Shown piece after piece: positions 47,643 to 56,511 of a DNA stretch of 64,000 nucleotides. Positions within the stretch are counted from its first letter, which is position 1, and the number at the start of each line of letters is the position of its first letter. The DNA is from Bacillus infantis (GTDB lineage: Bacteria; Bacillota; Bacilli; Bacillales; Cytobacillaceae): assembly GCF_020171945.1 (NCBI RefSeq), contig NZ_JAIVAP010000001.1, positions 124,001-188,000 on the forward strand, given 5' to 3'. A model generated the notes under the pieces. That model was not told the DNA's origin. It made no database searches and worked only from the letters and a program-made list of their open reading frames with translations. The translations under genes were made by a program, and so were the position numbers.

Positions 47643-47844
47643 TGTGAAGAAAAATAAAAGTGAGCGAAAAGACCTGTTTTGCTATTTTACTATAAGGGTA
47701 TAAAGATTACGTTTACATAAATTAGTCTGTCAGCAGGGGCATGAAAGCATTTTCACCTTGTCCGCCAGCGAAACTTCTGATAAATTTAAGGGAGTTACTA
47801 TTTCAAGATAACAATTTGCTGACAGACAGCCAAGGGGGAAACGA

Positions 47845-49290
47845 ATGGAGACTTTTGTGAACGAGTTCCAGGAATATGTTGGCCTGGTAAATGATTTTGT
47901 ATGGACTTATATTTTAATAGCAGGATTGATTCTGCTGGGATTGTATTTCAGCTTTAAGACTAAATTTGTACAGCTGAGATACTTTAAGGAAATGTTCAGG
48001 ATCCTCGGCGATAAGTCGATGGTTTCTGCTGAAGGCAAGAGGGGGATCTCCTCATTCCAGGCGTTCAGCATCAGTGCTGCTTCGCGCATTGGCACAGGCA
48101 ATATGGCCGGCGTCGCTACAGCCATTGCAGGGGGAGGACCGGGAGCCGTATTCTGGATGTGGCTCATCGCCTTCCTTGGAGCGGCTTCCAGCTTTGTTGA
48201 AAGCACGCTTGCCCAGATTTATAAAGTAAAAGATAAAGACGGATTCCGCGGTGGTCCTGCCTACTATATGGAAAGAGGCTTAAATAAACGCTGGATGGGG
48301 ATATTGTTTGCGGTTATCATTACCTTCTGTTTCGGGCTGGTATTCAACTCTGTCCAGTCCAATACCATCTCGCTCGCGTTTAATCAGTCCTTCGGGATCA
48401 GCAGATTGTGGATCGGCATAGTGCTGGCAATCTTCACGGCTGTCATTATCTTTGGAGGGGTCAAGCGGATTGCCCATGTATCACAGGTGCTTGTGCCTGT
48501 CATGGCTGTTCTCTACCTGATTCTTGCTATTGTTATCCTGATTATGAATGTTACTGAAATACCGGCTATGTTCGGTTTGATCATTGAGAGTGCATTCGGC
48601 TTCAGGGAAGCAGCCGGGGGTGCCATGGGCGCTGCCGTCATGATGGGGATCAAGCGGGGGCTCTTCTCCAATGAAGCGGGTATGGGGAGCGCGCCGAATG
48701 CTGCTGCTACAGCCGCTGTTACACATCCGGCAAAGCAGGGTCTTATCCAGACTCTTGGTGTATTCGTGGATACAATCCTGATTTGTTCAGCAACTGCTTT
48801 TATCATCCTTTTGTCAGGCGATTATGCAGGAACGAACCTGACTGGGATTGAGCTTACACAATCAGCCCTGGCAACTCATATAGGCCCATGGGCAAGCTAT
48901 TTTGTGGCAATCGCGATCCTTTTGTTCGCATTCAGCTCTGTTATCGGCAACTATTATTACGGTGAGACGAATATAGAATTCATTAAAGAAAGCAAGACGG
49001 CTCTCTTCATCTACCGCCTGGCAGTGATCGGAATGGTCATTTTTGGTGCAGCAGTCGATCTTGAAGTTGTATGGGGACTTGCCGATCTGTTTATGGGGAT
49101 CATGGCCATCATCAACCTGATTGCCATCACCATGCTTGGCAAAATAGCATTTGCTGCACTGAAGGACTACAAAACTCAGCGCAGGGAAGGAAAAGATCCT
49201 GTCTTTTATTCTGACAGCATCCCGGGATTAAAAAACATAGAATACTGGGAAACGAAAGAGCAGGCACTAAAGAAGAAAAAACTGAACTAA
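47845..49290 (+). CDS. alsT: Sodium:alanine symporter family protein
   Basis: A 481-residue AGCS-family transporter with about 10-11 membrane helices. Typical blocks are SRIGTGNMAGVATAIAGGGPGAVFWMW, KDGFRGGPAYYMERGL and GLFSNEAGMGSAPNAAATA. B. subtilis AlsT, which takes up glutamine/alanine-type amino acids, lies just after parC as here. AAGGGGGAAA precedes the ATG. Confidence 0.95.
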   Translation: METFVNEFQEYVGLVNDFVWTYILIAGLILLGLYFSFKTKFVQLRYFKEMFRILGDKSMVSAEGKRGISSFQAFSISAASRIGTGNMAGVATAIAGGGPGAVFWMWLIAFLGAASSFVESTLAQIYKVKDKDGFRGGPAYYMERGLNKRWMGILFAVIITFCFGLVFNSVQSNTISLAFNQSFGISRLWIGIVLAIFTAVIIFGGVKRIAHVSQVLVPVMAVLYLILAIVILIMNVTEIPAMFGLIIESAFGFREAAGGAMGAAVMMGIKRGLFSNEAGMGSAPNAAATAAVTHPAKQGLIQTLGVFVDTILICSATAFIILLSGDYAGTNLTGIELTQSALATHIGPWASYFVAIAILLFAFSSVIGNYYYGETNIEFIKESKTALFIYRLAVIGMVIFGAAVDLEVVWGLADLFMGIMAIINLIAITMLGKIAFAALKDYKTQRREGKDPVFYSDSIPGLKNIEYWETKEQALKKKKLN

Positions 49291-49292
49291 GG

Positions 49293-49327
49293 AAAATGGT
49301 TTCCCTGAGCAGGGAGGCCATTTTTTT
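49293..49327 (+). terminator. Terminator after alsT
   Basis: AAAATGG-TTCCCT pairs with AGGGA-GGCCATTTT around GAGC, followed by T. Confidence 0.85.
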
Positions 49328-49428
49328 ATAGGCGGAGAATCTTTTTGCAGTATAGAGGAAAAATTATCGCCTGAACCATCTTTTATAAAAAACCTAGTAA
49401 GAGAGACAGCAAAAATTCCCATAGCTCT

Positions 49429-49557
49429 GTTGATCGGAATGGAAGGCACACAGACTCCTGCGGGAAAGCAGCGGCAATGCTGAGACCCCACAGCGCGTAA
49501 GTGCGAGGAGGTCAGCGCCGCCCCGCGGAAAGCGAAGTGCCTGGAGTGCAGATCAAC
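49429..49557. repeat. Dispersed palindromic repeat, copy 2 (about 129 bp)
   Basis: Ends are GTTGATC and GATCAAC; the inner blocks GGAAGGCAC, AGACTCCTGCGGGAAA, GCTGAGACCCC, CGCCGCCCCGCGGAAAGCG and AAGTGCCTGGAG match copy 1 at 14254-14383. This copy keeps the terminal inverted repeat better. It fills much of the 368-base gap between alsT and the next gene; the rest of that gap holds only the alsT terminator and the following promoter. Confidence 0.9.
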
Positions 49558-49658
49558 ACCTCAGTTAAAAAGCAAAAAACTATTATCTTTGAACAGGTAC
49601 ATAGATTTCCCAAATCTGGACATAATACGAATAAAATTGTTCGGAAAGGGCGGTTTTT

Positions 49659-50429
49659 ATGAGAAGGGAACTATTGTTCGCATTTGCAGCGTTTTTCTTT
49701 ATGTCAGTTTCAGCCATAACAGGTGCCTATGCAGTTGAACAGGCTGACAAGGCAGAAACGGTCGAAAAGAAGAAAGAAGATATAACCGGGGATGGAGAAA
49801 AAGATACTATTTATATAAAAGGAATTCCATATGAAGAAGGGGCCGCTTTTTTAAAGGAAGTCTATGTGATCATTGAGGCTTCAAATGGCCAGACATACCG
49901 GATTGATTTAGAAGGTGGATATGAACCTTCTGTAAAGTTCAGCGATTTGAACCATGATGGAGTAAAGGATCTATTCGCAACAGTTCCCACTGGGGGCAGC
50001 GGCGGACTCTCCAACTACTACCTGTATACCTTAAAAGACTTCAAACTTGAAAATTTGACAGTTCCGGAACCTTTAGTCATCGACAGTGAATTTCTGGACG
50101 GCTATAAAGCCTCTGTTTCCATTCCTGCGACAGGCCAATCTTATACTTTTGATTTGGCAGAGAGAAAAGATGACTATGAACGCCTGGGACTCTATCATAA
50201 CGGCAAACTGAATGAACCGGCTGAACTGATGGTCGACCCTTTTGGGACACTCATCCCCATCATGCTTGGGGAAGGAAAAATCGGCTTAAAGGGTGTACAG
50301 CAGATCAGCGGGGCATATCACGCTGATTCGATAGCATTTGCTGAATCTTCATGGATATATGAAAATGGCAGCTGGAAAGTGCTTGAAACCAAGCTGTATG
50401 AGACAGGGAGGGGGCATAAAAAGAGATAG
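49659..50429 (+). CDS. Secreted protein with FG-GAP/VCBS-like Asp-rich segments, unknown function
   Basis: A 256-residue exported protein. The signal peptide is residues 1-26 (ending ITGAYA). Two calcium-loop-like segments occur: DITGDGEKDTIYI and FSDLNHDGVKDLF, as in FG-GAP/VCBS repeats. The C-terminal part is WIYENGSWKVLETKLYETG. I do not recognise a named family member. AAAGGGCGG precedes the ATG. It ends 77 bases before the Staygreen gene. Confidence 0.78.
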   Translation: MRRELLFAFAAFFFMSVSAITGAYAVEQADKAETVEKKKEDITGDGEKDTIYIKGIPYEEGAAFLKEVYVIIEASNGQTYRIDLEGGYEPSVKFSDLNHDGVKDLFATVPTGGSGGLSNYYLYTLKDFKLENLTVPEPLVIDSEFLDGYKASVSIPATGQSYTFDLAERKDDYERLGLYHNGKLNEPAELMVDPFGTLIPIMLGEGKIGLKGVQQISGAYHADSIAFAESSWIYENGSWKVLETKLYETGRGHKKR

Positions 50430-50506
50430 GCCTTTGTCACCCTTATATGACTAACTTCATATGTTATAGCAGGAATAACTTCTTTCCGAAGGGAGAGCAG
50501 CTTGCT

Positions 50507-50983
50507 ATGAGTCAATTTAATCCTCAGAAACTAAGCGTCAGGTACCTGGCTCCGGCAACAGAGCAAAAGCCTGTCGATGCCAGGAAATACACGCTTACAC
50601 ATTCAGATGAGACCGGTGACCTGTTTCTTAGCATTGGTTGCGTTTATGATTACAGCACCGTCAATAATAAATTCAGGGATGAAGTTCTGGCTGAGTGGCT
50701 TCCTCAGATGGGGCAATATGTACTTAAGGCAGCAGTATATGTGAGCGGGGGAGAGTTTGACGAAAAATTTTCAAAGGTGCGGTTTATGATCTTTCAGCGG
50801 GAAATGGATTTAGCGCTGAAAGCGATCATATATGGAGACAGGAGCTTTTTCTCAAGCTATCCGTGGCTCCTGGATTCACCGATATACGTGCAGTTTGATT
50901 CCGTATTTCAGCAATTCAGCAAGATCATTTACTATGGAACACCAAGGCAGTATTTGAATAGCTTACAGCAGCCGGTATCCTAA
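50507..50983 (+). CDS. Staygreen domain protein
   Basis: A 158-residue protein starting MSQFNPQKLSVRYLAPATEQ, with RKYTLTHSDETGDLFLSIG and WLPQMGQYVLKAAVYVSGGEF, which fit the Staygreen (SGR) domain. In plants these are Mg-dechelatases of chlorophyll; bacterial homologues are common in Firmicutes, can dechelate Mg from chlorophylls in vitro, and have no known cellular role. The ATG after GGGAGAG is preferred over an upstream start without similarity. Confidence 0.82.
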   Translation: MSQFNPQKLSVRYLAPATEQKPVDARKYTLTHSDETGDLFLSIGCVYDYSTVNNKFRDEVLAEWLPQMGQYVLKAAVYVSGGEFDEKFSKVRFMIFQREMDLALKAIIYGDRSFFSSYPWLLDSPIYVQFDSVFQQFSKIIYYGTPRQYLNSLQQPVS

Positions 50984-50998
50984 AAATGACAAGAGAAC

Positions 50999-51028
50999 AA
51001 GCTCCTGGCAATGACAGGGGCTTTTTTA
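50999..51028 (+). terminator. Terminator after the Staygreen gene
   Basis: AAGCTCCTG pairs with CAGGGGCTT around GCAATGA (one wobble), followed by T. Confidence 0.82.
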
Positions 51029-51516
51029 CATAAGCTGAGACAGGCATGGTAGTAAGTGGAATATAAATATATTATGTAAACTAAATGAGTTTTTCTAAAG
51101 CAGAGGCGATGCTGAGCGAAAGAACCACTAAATAAGTTTATAAAACAAAAAGAAACTAATAATGAGGAAAAATAAACAACCGATATACAAACGGCTGCTG
51201 TAAGTATATAGAGATTGATATGTATGATTGTAAGTATTCTGGAAGCCACAAGCAAAGAAATTAGGATATTGAATAATAGATAACCTTTATAGTGAACCAA
51301 AAATCATAAATAAAGATTTTCATATAAAAAATATAAAAATCCCAGCAAATTGCCCAAAAACTCAAATACAGTCTAAATCATATAAAATTTTTATTCTGTC
51401 TCACTATCTTAAGTATACTTAACTATTGAGACTAGATATTCATATGTTTGTATGACTTCCTATAATATATATTATGTTCGGGGCGTTGTTTTAAAAAACT
51501 AGACAGCGTCAGCTGC
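51029..51516. other. AT-rich intergenic region
   Basis: Nearly 490 bases, strongly AT-rich. A minus-strand frame of about 106 codons is hydrophobic but starts at a TTG with no ribosome binding site, so I do not accept it. I see no RNA gene, repeat or mobile-element remnant. Confidence 0.4.
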
Positions 51517-51888
51517 CTACTCTATCCGGTGTTTATGTCCGCTGTCTTTTACTGAATCAATATCTATGTAGCCTGCACTATATTCTATCACGTCATTTAT
51601 GAATACATCATGCTTTTTGGCGAATGCTTTAACCTGTTCAATCAGACCGCTGTCATAAGTGGTTTTATACTGGATTCTGTCTTTAGGCCGATTTTTCTTA
51701 TTGAATTCTATAAAATTCTGCTCAAGGACTTTTTTGAGCCCTGTTTCCAGTAAATAATTCACATGTGTATCATGTTCATATGCCAGATCATTCAGCCGTT
51801 CAATCAATGCTTTGCTGATATTTGTCCTGAACTTAACCCTTGATTCATCTGTTAATTGAACTAATTTTCCGTTTACATTTTTCCACAT
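51517..51888 (-). CDS. Small basic protein with two ribbon-helix-helix-like segments
   Basis: A 123-residue protein starting MWKNVNGKLVQLTDESRVKF. Two similar segments follow one another: FRTNISKALIERLNDLAYEH (then DTHVNYLLETGLKKVL) and YKTTYDSGLIEQVKAFAKKH (then DVFINDVIEYSAGYI). Each has a short strand followed by two helices, as in ribbon-helix-helix DNA-binding domains. No family name is certain. GAAAGGTGA precedes the ATG. Two dyads lie upstream (51931-51943 and 51954-51967), which would fit autoregulation. Confidence 0.72.
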   Translation of the reverse strand: MWKNVNGKLVQLTDESRVKFRTNISKALIERLNDLAYEHDTHVNYLLETGLKKVLEQNFIEFNKKNRPKDRIQYKTTYDSGLIEQVKAFAKKHDVFINDVIEYSAGYIDIDSVKDSGHKHRIE

Positions 51889-51930
51889 TATAATCACCTT
51901 TCTAATGAGTTTTCCTGTATAAAACATTAT

Positions 51931-51967
51931 ATCATTTAATGATCCTTATAATAGGAACAAATGTTCC
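51931..51967. promoter_or_regulatory. Two dyads upstream of the RHH-like gene
   Basis: ATCATTTAATGAT (51931-51943) is a perfect odd palindrome overlapping a minus-strand TATAAT. GGAACAAATGTTCC (51954-51967) has GAAC-N4-GTTC, also the LexA core. Either could be an operator. Confidence 0.5.
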
Positions 51968-52123
51968 TGTGTGGAAAAATGGACACTTTGGCAGCTTAGA
52001 TTACATTTTAGCATCTATTTATTAAACAAAAAGGTCGATTACTGAGACTAAGCAGCAGCCTATATTATCAAAAGAATGTGCGGATAGGCATCTTCCCATA
52101 AGCAAGAGCTGACTTTAAGTATA

Positions 52124-52162
52124 AAAAAACGAACTCTCCTGGAATATGGAAGTTCGTTTTTT
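52124..52162 (-). terminator. Terminator after htpG
   Basis: AAAAAACGAACT pairs with AGTTCGTTTTTT; the minus strand carries the U-run. Confidence 0.9.
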
Positions 52163-52182
52163 CATAAAAGCAAGGTTGAAGA

Positions 52183-54054
52183 TTACTTCATAACCTTGCA
52201 GATATCATTCGTAAACTCGACAGGATCGCTGATCGGCAACCCTTCAATGAGTAATGCCTGATTGTATAAAAGATTGGTATATAAAGCAAGTTTTTCTTTG
52301 TCGTTATCAAATGCACTTTGCAGAGAAGCGAATACTTCGTGATTAGGATTGATCTCCAGGATTTTCTCCGCTTTTACATTTTGGCTGTCCGGCATGCTGT
52401 TGAGGATCTTCTCCATTTCGATTGTCAGATCTCCTTCTGCTGCCAGGCAGACCGGATGGCTTTTCAGCCTCTTGGAAGCACGGACTTCCTTTACCTTGCC
52501 TGCCAGCACATCCTTCATGCTTGTGAACATTTCCTGAAAGGCTTTTTCTTCGCTCTTATCATTTTCCTCAGCTTCTATCCCCAAGTCTGAGCTGGACACA
52601 GACTTGAATTCCTTCTCTTTGTAGTTCAACAGCATCTTGATGGCGAATTCATCGATATCTTCGGTAAAGTACAATATTTCGTAACCTTTGTCGGCGACAA
52701 GCTCTGTCTGCGGGAGCTTTTCAATCCGGCTGATGGATTCCCCGGCAGCATAATAAATATACTTCTGGTCCTCGGGCATTCTAGAAATATATTCATCCAG
52801 TGTGACTAGCTTGTTTTCTTTTGAAGAATGGAACATCAGCAGATCCTGTAGCATCTCCTTATTGCTGCCAAAGTCACTGTACACTCCGTATTTCAGCTGT
52901 CTGCCAAAAGTATCATAGAATGCTTCGTACTTATCCCTCTCGTTCTTCAGCATGGACTGCAATTCGCTTTTAATTTTTTTGCCGAGATTCTTTGCAATCA
53001 GTTTCAGCTGGCGGTCCTGCTGGAGGATTTCGCGCGAGATATTCAGGGACAGGTCTTCTGAGTCGACAATCCCTTTCACGAAGCTGAAATAATCAGGCAG
53101 GAGCTCGCCGCACTTATTCATGATAAGGACTCCATTTGAATATAGCTCAAGCCCCTTTTCGTATTCTTTAGAATAATAATCGAACGGAATTTTCTCTGGA
53201 ATAAAGAGCACCGCATTATAGCGGATGGTACCGTCAACATTGATATGGATGGATTTCAGCGGCTTATCAAAACCGAAGTGCTTTTCAGCATAAAACTTTT
53301 CGTAGTCTTCTTCTGTGAGCTCGCTTTTATTTTTTCGCCAGATCGGCACCATGCTGTTGATGGTCTGTTCTTCACTGTATTCTTCAAACTCACCATCTTC
53401 GCCTTCCTTCGGTCGCCTGCCGGACACATCCATTAGAATCGGATAGCGGATAAAGTCGGAATATTTCTTGATGATGCTCTTTAATGAATATTCTTCAAGA
53501 AATTCATCATAGTTTTCTTCTTCGGTATTTTCCTTTATTTTCAAGATGATCTCTGTTCCTGTCTCTTCCTTGACGGCAGGCTCAATAGAGAAGCCTTCAG
53601 CCCCCTCTGATTCCCATTTGTATGCTTCTGTGCTTCCCTGGGCCCTGCTGATGACAGTTACGGAGTCGGCAGCCATGAAGGCCGCATAAAAGCCGACGCC
53701 GAATTGGCCTATGATATCATAGCCGTCTTTCAGCTCTGTATTGGATTTGAAATTCAATGAGCCGCTCTTGGCGATGACGCCTAAATTATCTTCAAGTTCT
53801 TCCCTGGTCATCCCGATCCCGGTATCTTTGATCCGAAGGGTCCGCGATTCTTTGTCAGGGGTAATTTTTATGTAATAGTCTTCTTTATTGAAGCTGATCG
53901 AATCATCTGTCAGCGCTTTGTAGTACAGCTTGTCAATGGCATCGCTGCTGTTTGAGATCAGCTCTCTCAAAAATACTTCCTTCTTGGAATAAATGGAATG
54001 GATCATCATCTCCAGAAGTCTTTTAGACTCTGCTTTGAATTGCTGCTTTACCAT
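52183..54054 (-). CDS. htpG: Molecular chaperone HtpG (Hsp90)
   Basis: A 623-residue Hsp90. The GHKL ATPase is seen in [31 protein letters not shown] and [12 protein letters not shown]; the middle-domain arginine region is [15 protein letters not shown] start at [17 protein letters not shown], ten bases after GGAGGG; an upstream in-frame ATG would lie within the CIRCE operator. Unlike B. subtilis htpG, which lacks CIRCE, this gene has a perfect CIRCE element just upstream and so is probably under HrcA control. Confidence 0.97.
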   Translation of the reverse strand: MVKQQFKAESKRLLEMMIHSIYSKKEVFLRELISNSSDAIDKLYYKALTDDSISFNKEDYYIKITPDKESRTLRIKDTGIGMTREELEDNLGVIAKSGSLNFKSNTELKDGYDIIGQFGVGFYAAFMAADSVTVISRAQGSTEAYKWESEGAEGFSIEPAVKEETGTEIILKIKENTEEENYDEFLEEYSLKSIIKKYSDFIRYPILMDVSGRRPKEGEDGEFEEYSEEQTINSMVPIWRKNKSELTEEDYEKFYAEKHFGFDKPLKSIHINVDGTIRYNAVLFIPEKIPFDYYSKEYEKGLELYSNGVLIMNKCGELLPDYFSFVKGIVDSEDLSLNISREILQQDRQLKLIAKNLGKKIKSELQSMLKNERDKYEAFYDTFGRQLKYGVYSDFGSNKEMLQDLLMFHSSKENKLVTLDEYISRMPEDQKYIYYAAGESISRIEKLPQTELVADKGYEILYFTEDIDEFAIKMLLNYKEKEFKSVSSSDLGIEAEENDKSEEKAFQEMFTSMKDVLAGKVKEVRASKRLKSHPVCLAAEGDLTIEMEKILNSMPDSQNVKAEKILEINPNHEVFASLQSAFDNDKEKLALYTNLLYNQALLIEGLPISDPVEFTNDICKVMK

Positions 54055-54088
54055 CTTTATTTTTCCCTCCCGAAAAGTTGAAGTGTTA

Positions 54089-54115
54089 TTAGCACTCTCT
54101 GACAAAGAGTGCTAA
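54089..54115 (-). promoter_or_regulatory. CIRCE element (HrcA operator) upstream of htpG
   Basis: TTAGCACTC and GAGTGCTAA form a perfect inverted repeat with a nine-base spacer, 35 bases before the htpG start codon. Confidence 0.95.
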
Positions 54116-54300
54116 TTGTTAAATATCACAACTTCTTTTGTTCTGTCAACTCAATTTCAAAAAAAAGGGCAGTTCTCTTGATTTCAAGAGGTATTCCGGT
54201 ATAATTTTGAGGGTATGACTATACTGGCCTGAAATATGATTTTCCGGATTATAAAGTTAATAGTTCCCACAGCTGAGAATGAACATAAAGGAGTGAATGG

Positions 54301-55296
54301 ATGAAGGTTATATTGGCTTCTCCCAATTTCCATCAGGAACGTGGAAATACAATCACCGTAAAAAGGATCTCAGAAGGCCTGCGCAGGTTAGGAACAGATA
54401 CGGTAATCGTTTCTTCGACTGAAATCCCGGCTTCCCCCCTTCCCGAAGGAGATATCGTCCATGGTTTTCACGCCTACCGCTTTTTTCTTTATAAGGAAAA
54501 GCTGGATGTCCCGATAGATTGCTATATTATCACGATGACTGGCACGGATCTAAATCAGGATCTTTTTGAACACGAAAGGCGGCCGGCTGTGATCAGGACG
54601 CTTCGCGAAGCAAAAGCCGTTACGGTCTTTAACGAACAGGCAAAGCAGCTTCTCATTCGTGAAGTTCCTGATGCTGCAGCAAAGGTCTATGTCATTCCAC
54701 AGGGAAGAAGTCTCTTCGAATCTATGGAGCCTGTTTTTAAGAAAGAGGAAGATACATTTGTTTTCCTGCTTCCTGCCGGGATCAGGAAAATCAAAAATAT
54801 CCCGTTCGCAATCAGATCCTTAAAGAAACTTCATGACAGATACCCCCGCATCCGTTTAGTGATTTCAGGGCCTGTCTTAGAAGAAGAAGAAGGATCATAC
54901 GTGAAAAAGCTGGCGGAACAGGAAGATTGGGTCAGCTATACGGGCCAGATTTCCCACAGCAGGATGGGAAGCCTTTACGAATATGCAGATGCCCTGCTGA
55001 ACACTTCTATTTCCGAGGGACAGCCGGCAGCCATCATAGAAGCGATGGACTACGGATTGCCTGTATTAGTTTCGGCCAATGAAGGAAATATAAGTATTGT
55101 AAAGGACGGGATCACGGGCTTTGTTTACCATAATGAAGTCGAATTTCTTGCTTATGCCGAGCGGTTGATCAATAATTACGAGATAAGAAAAAAACTTGGA
55201 GCTGCTGCTAAAAATTACATAGCAGAACACCACTCTAATGTTTCTGAGGCCGAAAGTCTGCTGAAGATTTACAGCAGGGTGCTTTCCCCTTCCTGA
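54301..55296 (+). CDS. GT4 glycosyltransferase next to selD, SenB-like
   Basis: A 331-residue GT-B glycosyltransferase. The C-terminal donor-binding half has LLPAGIRKIKNIPFAIRS and the EX7E motif ISEGQPAAIIEAMDYGLPVLVS. The N-terminal half has RGNTITVKRISEGLRRLG and TMTGTDLNQDL, which resemble the corresponding blocks of SenB selenosugar synthases (GNRVTA..., TGTDLYRDL...) as I recall them. It ends 46 bases before selD with no terminator between, so cotranscription is likely. In the known selenoneine pathway SenB joins selenophosphate (from SenC/SelD) to a UDP-sugar. A selenosugar role here is inference; a BshA-like or envelope glycosyltransferase is the alternative. GGAGTG precedes the ATG. 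Confidence 0.75.
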   Translation: MKVILASPNFHQERGNTITVKRISEGLRRLGTDTVIVSSTEIPASPLPEGDIVHGFHAYRFFLYKEKLDVPIDCYIITMTGTDLNQDLFEHERRPAVIRTLREAKAVTVFNEQAKQLLIREVPDAAAKVYVIPQGRSLFESMEPVFKKEEDTFVFLLPAGIRKIKNIPFAIRSLKKLHDRYPRIRLVISGPVLEEEEGSYVKKLAEQEDWVSYTGQISHSRMGSLYEYADALLNTSISEGQPAAIIEAMDYGLPVLVSANEGNISIVKDGITGFVYHNEVEFLAYAERLINNYEIRKKLGAAAKNYIAEHHSNVSEAESLLKIYSRVLSPS

Positions 55297-55342
55297 ACAG
55301 CTTGTTTGGGACAGCCCTTGTTTAATGAAAGGAGAGGAAATC

Positions 55343-56392
55343 ATGTCCAGAGAAGAAATCATCAAATTGACTTCACTATCAACTAAAGGCGGCTGAGGAT
55401 GCAAAATTGGTCCTGAGGACCTGGCGCAGGTTCTGCGTCATTTGCCAAAAGCTGTACCTGATCCAAATCTGCTTGTCGGGCTTGATACCTCTGATGATGC
55501 AGGAGTATATAAAATAAGCGACGATGTTGCATTAGTGCAGACGCTCGACTTTTTCACCCCGATTGTGGATGATCCTTATATGTTCGGCCAGATTGCTGCT
55601 GCGAACTCATTAAGCGATGTCTATGCAATGGGCGGAAAACCGATCACAGTCATGAATATAGTCGGCTTCCCTATCAGTATCCTAGATAAGAGCATCCTTG
55701 CTGACATCCTGGCAGGAGCATCTGATAAAGTCATGGAGTCAGGGGCTGCCCTTGTCGGCGGACACTCGATCGATGATCAGGAGCCTAAATTCGGACTCTC
55801 GGTCACAGGTGTGGTCCATCCGGATAAAATCAGGGCCAATGCCGGCGCTAAGCCTGGCGACCGTTTGATTTTGACCAAGCCGATCGGTGTCGGCATCCTT
55901 ACGACAGCGATCAAGCGGGACCTTCTCGATAAGGAAGATATTGATCTTGTCATGAACGTGATGGCTGCACTTAATAAAGATGCCGCAGAAGCTATGGAAA
56001 GCTTCCAGGTGAACGCCTGTACCGATGTGACCGGCTTCGGCCTTCTCGGCCATGCGATCGAGCTTGCTGAAGGCAGCAATGCCGGTGTTATCATCAACAG
56101 CGGAAGTGTACCTGTCCTCCCCAGGACACGCGAGCTAGCCGAACAGAATATCATTCCCGGCGGTTCTAGGAAAAACCACAAATGGCTGTCAGGGCGGATT
56201 GAGTACAGCCCTGATATTGATGAAACAACCCAGCTGATCCTGTGTGATGCCATCACATCAGGAGGTCTTTTGATCTCAGTGCCTGAGGCGGAAGCTGAAG
56301 CACTGCAGCAGGCTCTTGAAGAGAGAAATGTCACTTCTGCTATCATTGGGGAAGTAACAGACCAAACTCCTGGAAAGATTAAAGTATTGTGA
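55343..56392 (+). CDS. selD: Selenide, water dikinase SelD, itself a selenoprotein (in-frame UGA)
   Basis: A 349-residue selenophosphate synthetase that makes monoselenophosphate from selenide and ATP. The frame starts at ATG after AAGGAGAGG, reads MSREEIIKLTSLSTKGGU, then GCKIGPEDLAQVL, so the nucleophilic residue (Cys17 in E. coli) is Sec18 encoded by UGA at 55394-55396. Further motifs are GLDTSDDAGVYKI, FGQIAAANSLSDVYAMGGKP and ACTDVTGFGLLGHA. A hairpin GGTCC-TGA-GGACC lies 13-25 bases after the UGA. Automated calls would start at a later codon and lose the active site. Its product feeds SelA, MnmH and perhaps the upstream glycosyltransferase. Confidence 0.97.
55409..55421 (+). promoter_or_regulatory. 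Candidate bacterial SECIS hairpin of selD
   Basis: GGTCC pairs with GGACC around the loop TGA; the loop begins 18 bases after the UGA codon. Confidence 0.6.
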
Positions 56393-56417
56393 AAGGACTC
56401 GATTAGAGTCCTTTTTT
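56392..56417 (+). terminator. Terminator after selD
   Basis: AAAGGACTC pairs with GAGTCCTTT around GATTA, followed by T. It separates selD from the ABC transporter genes. Confidence 0.88.
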
Positions 56418-56423
56418 AAGGGT

Positions 56424-56478
56424 ATGGGGTGTCAGGCAGATTCTGAGGCGGATATGGCCGCTGCTGCCTCCCGCCCAT
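56424..56478 (+). other. Predicted structured leader before the ABC transporter operon
   Basis: Three nested helices can form: ATGGG/CCCAT (outer), AGGCAG/CTGCCT (middle) and GCGG/CCGC (inner, loop ATATGG). No T-run follows, so it is not a simple terminator. I know no RNA family that matches. It may be a 5' untranslated regulatory element or chance pairing in GC-rich sequence. Confidence 0.35.
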
Positions 56479-56511
56479 TCCAGTCAATTATATTAAAGAG
56501 GTGTTTTTTTG

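Noticed and set aside
50980..51300. 106-codon minus-strand hydrophobic frame
   Set aside because: TTG start with no ribosome binding site, overlaps the Staygreen terminator, composition explains the hydrophobic residues.
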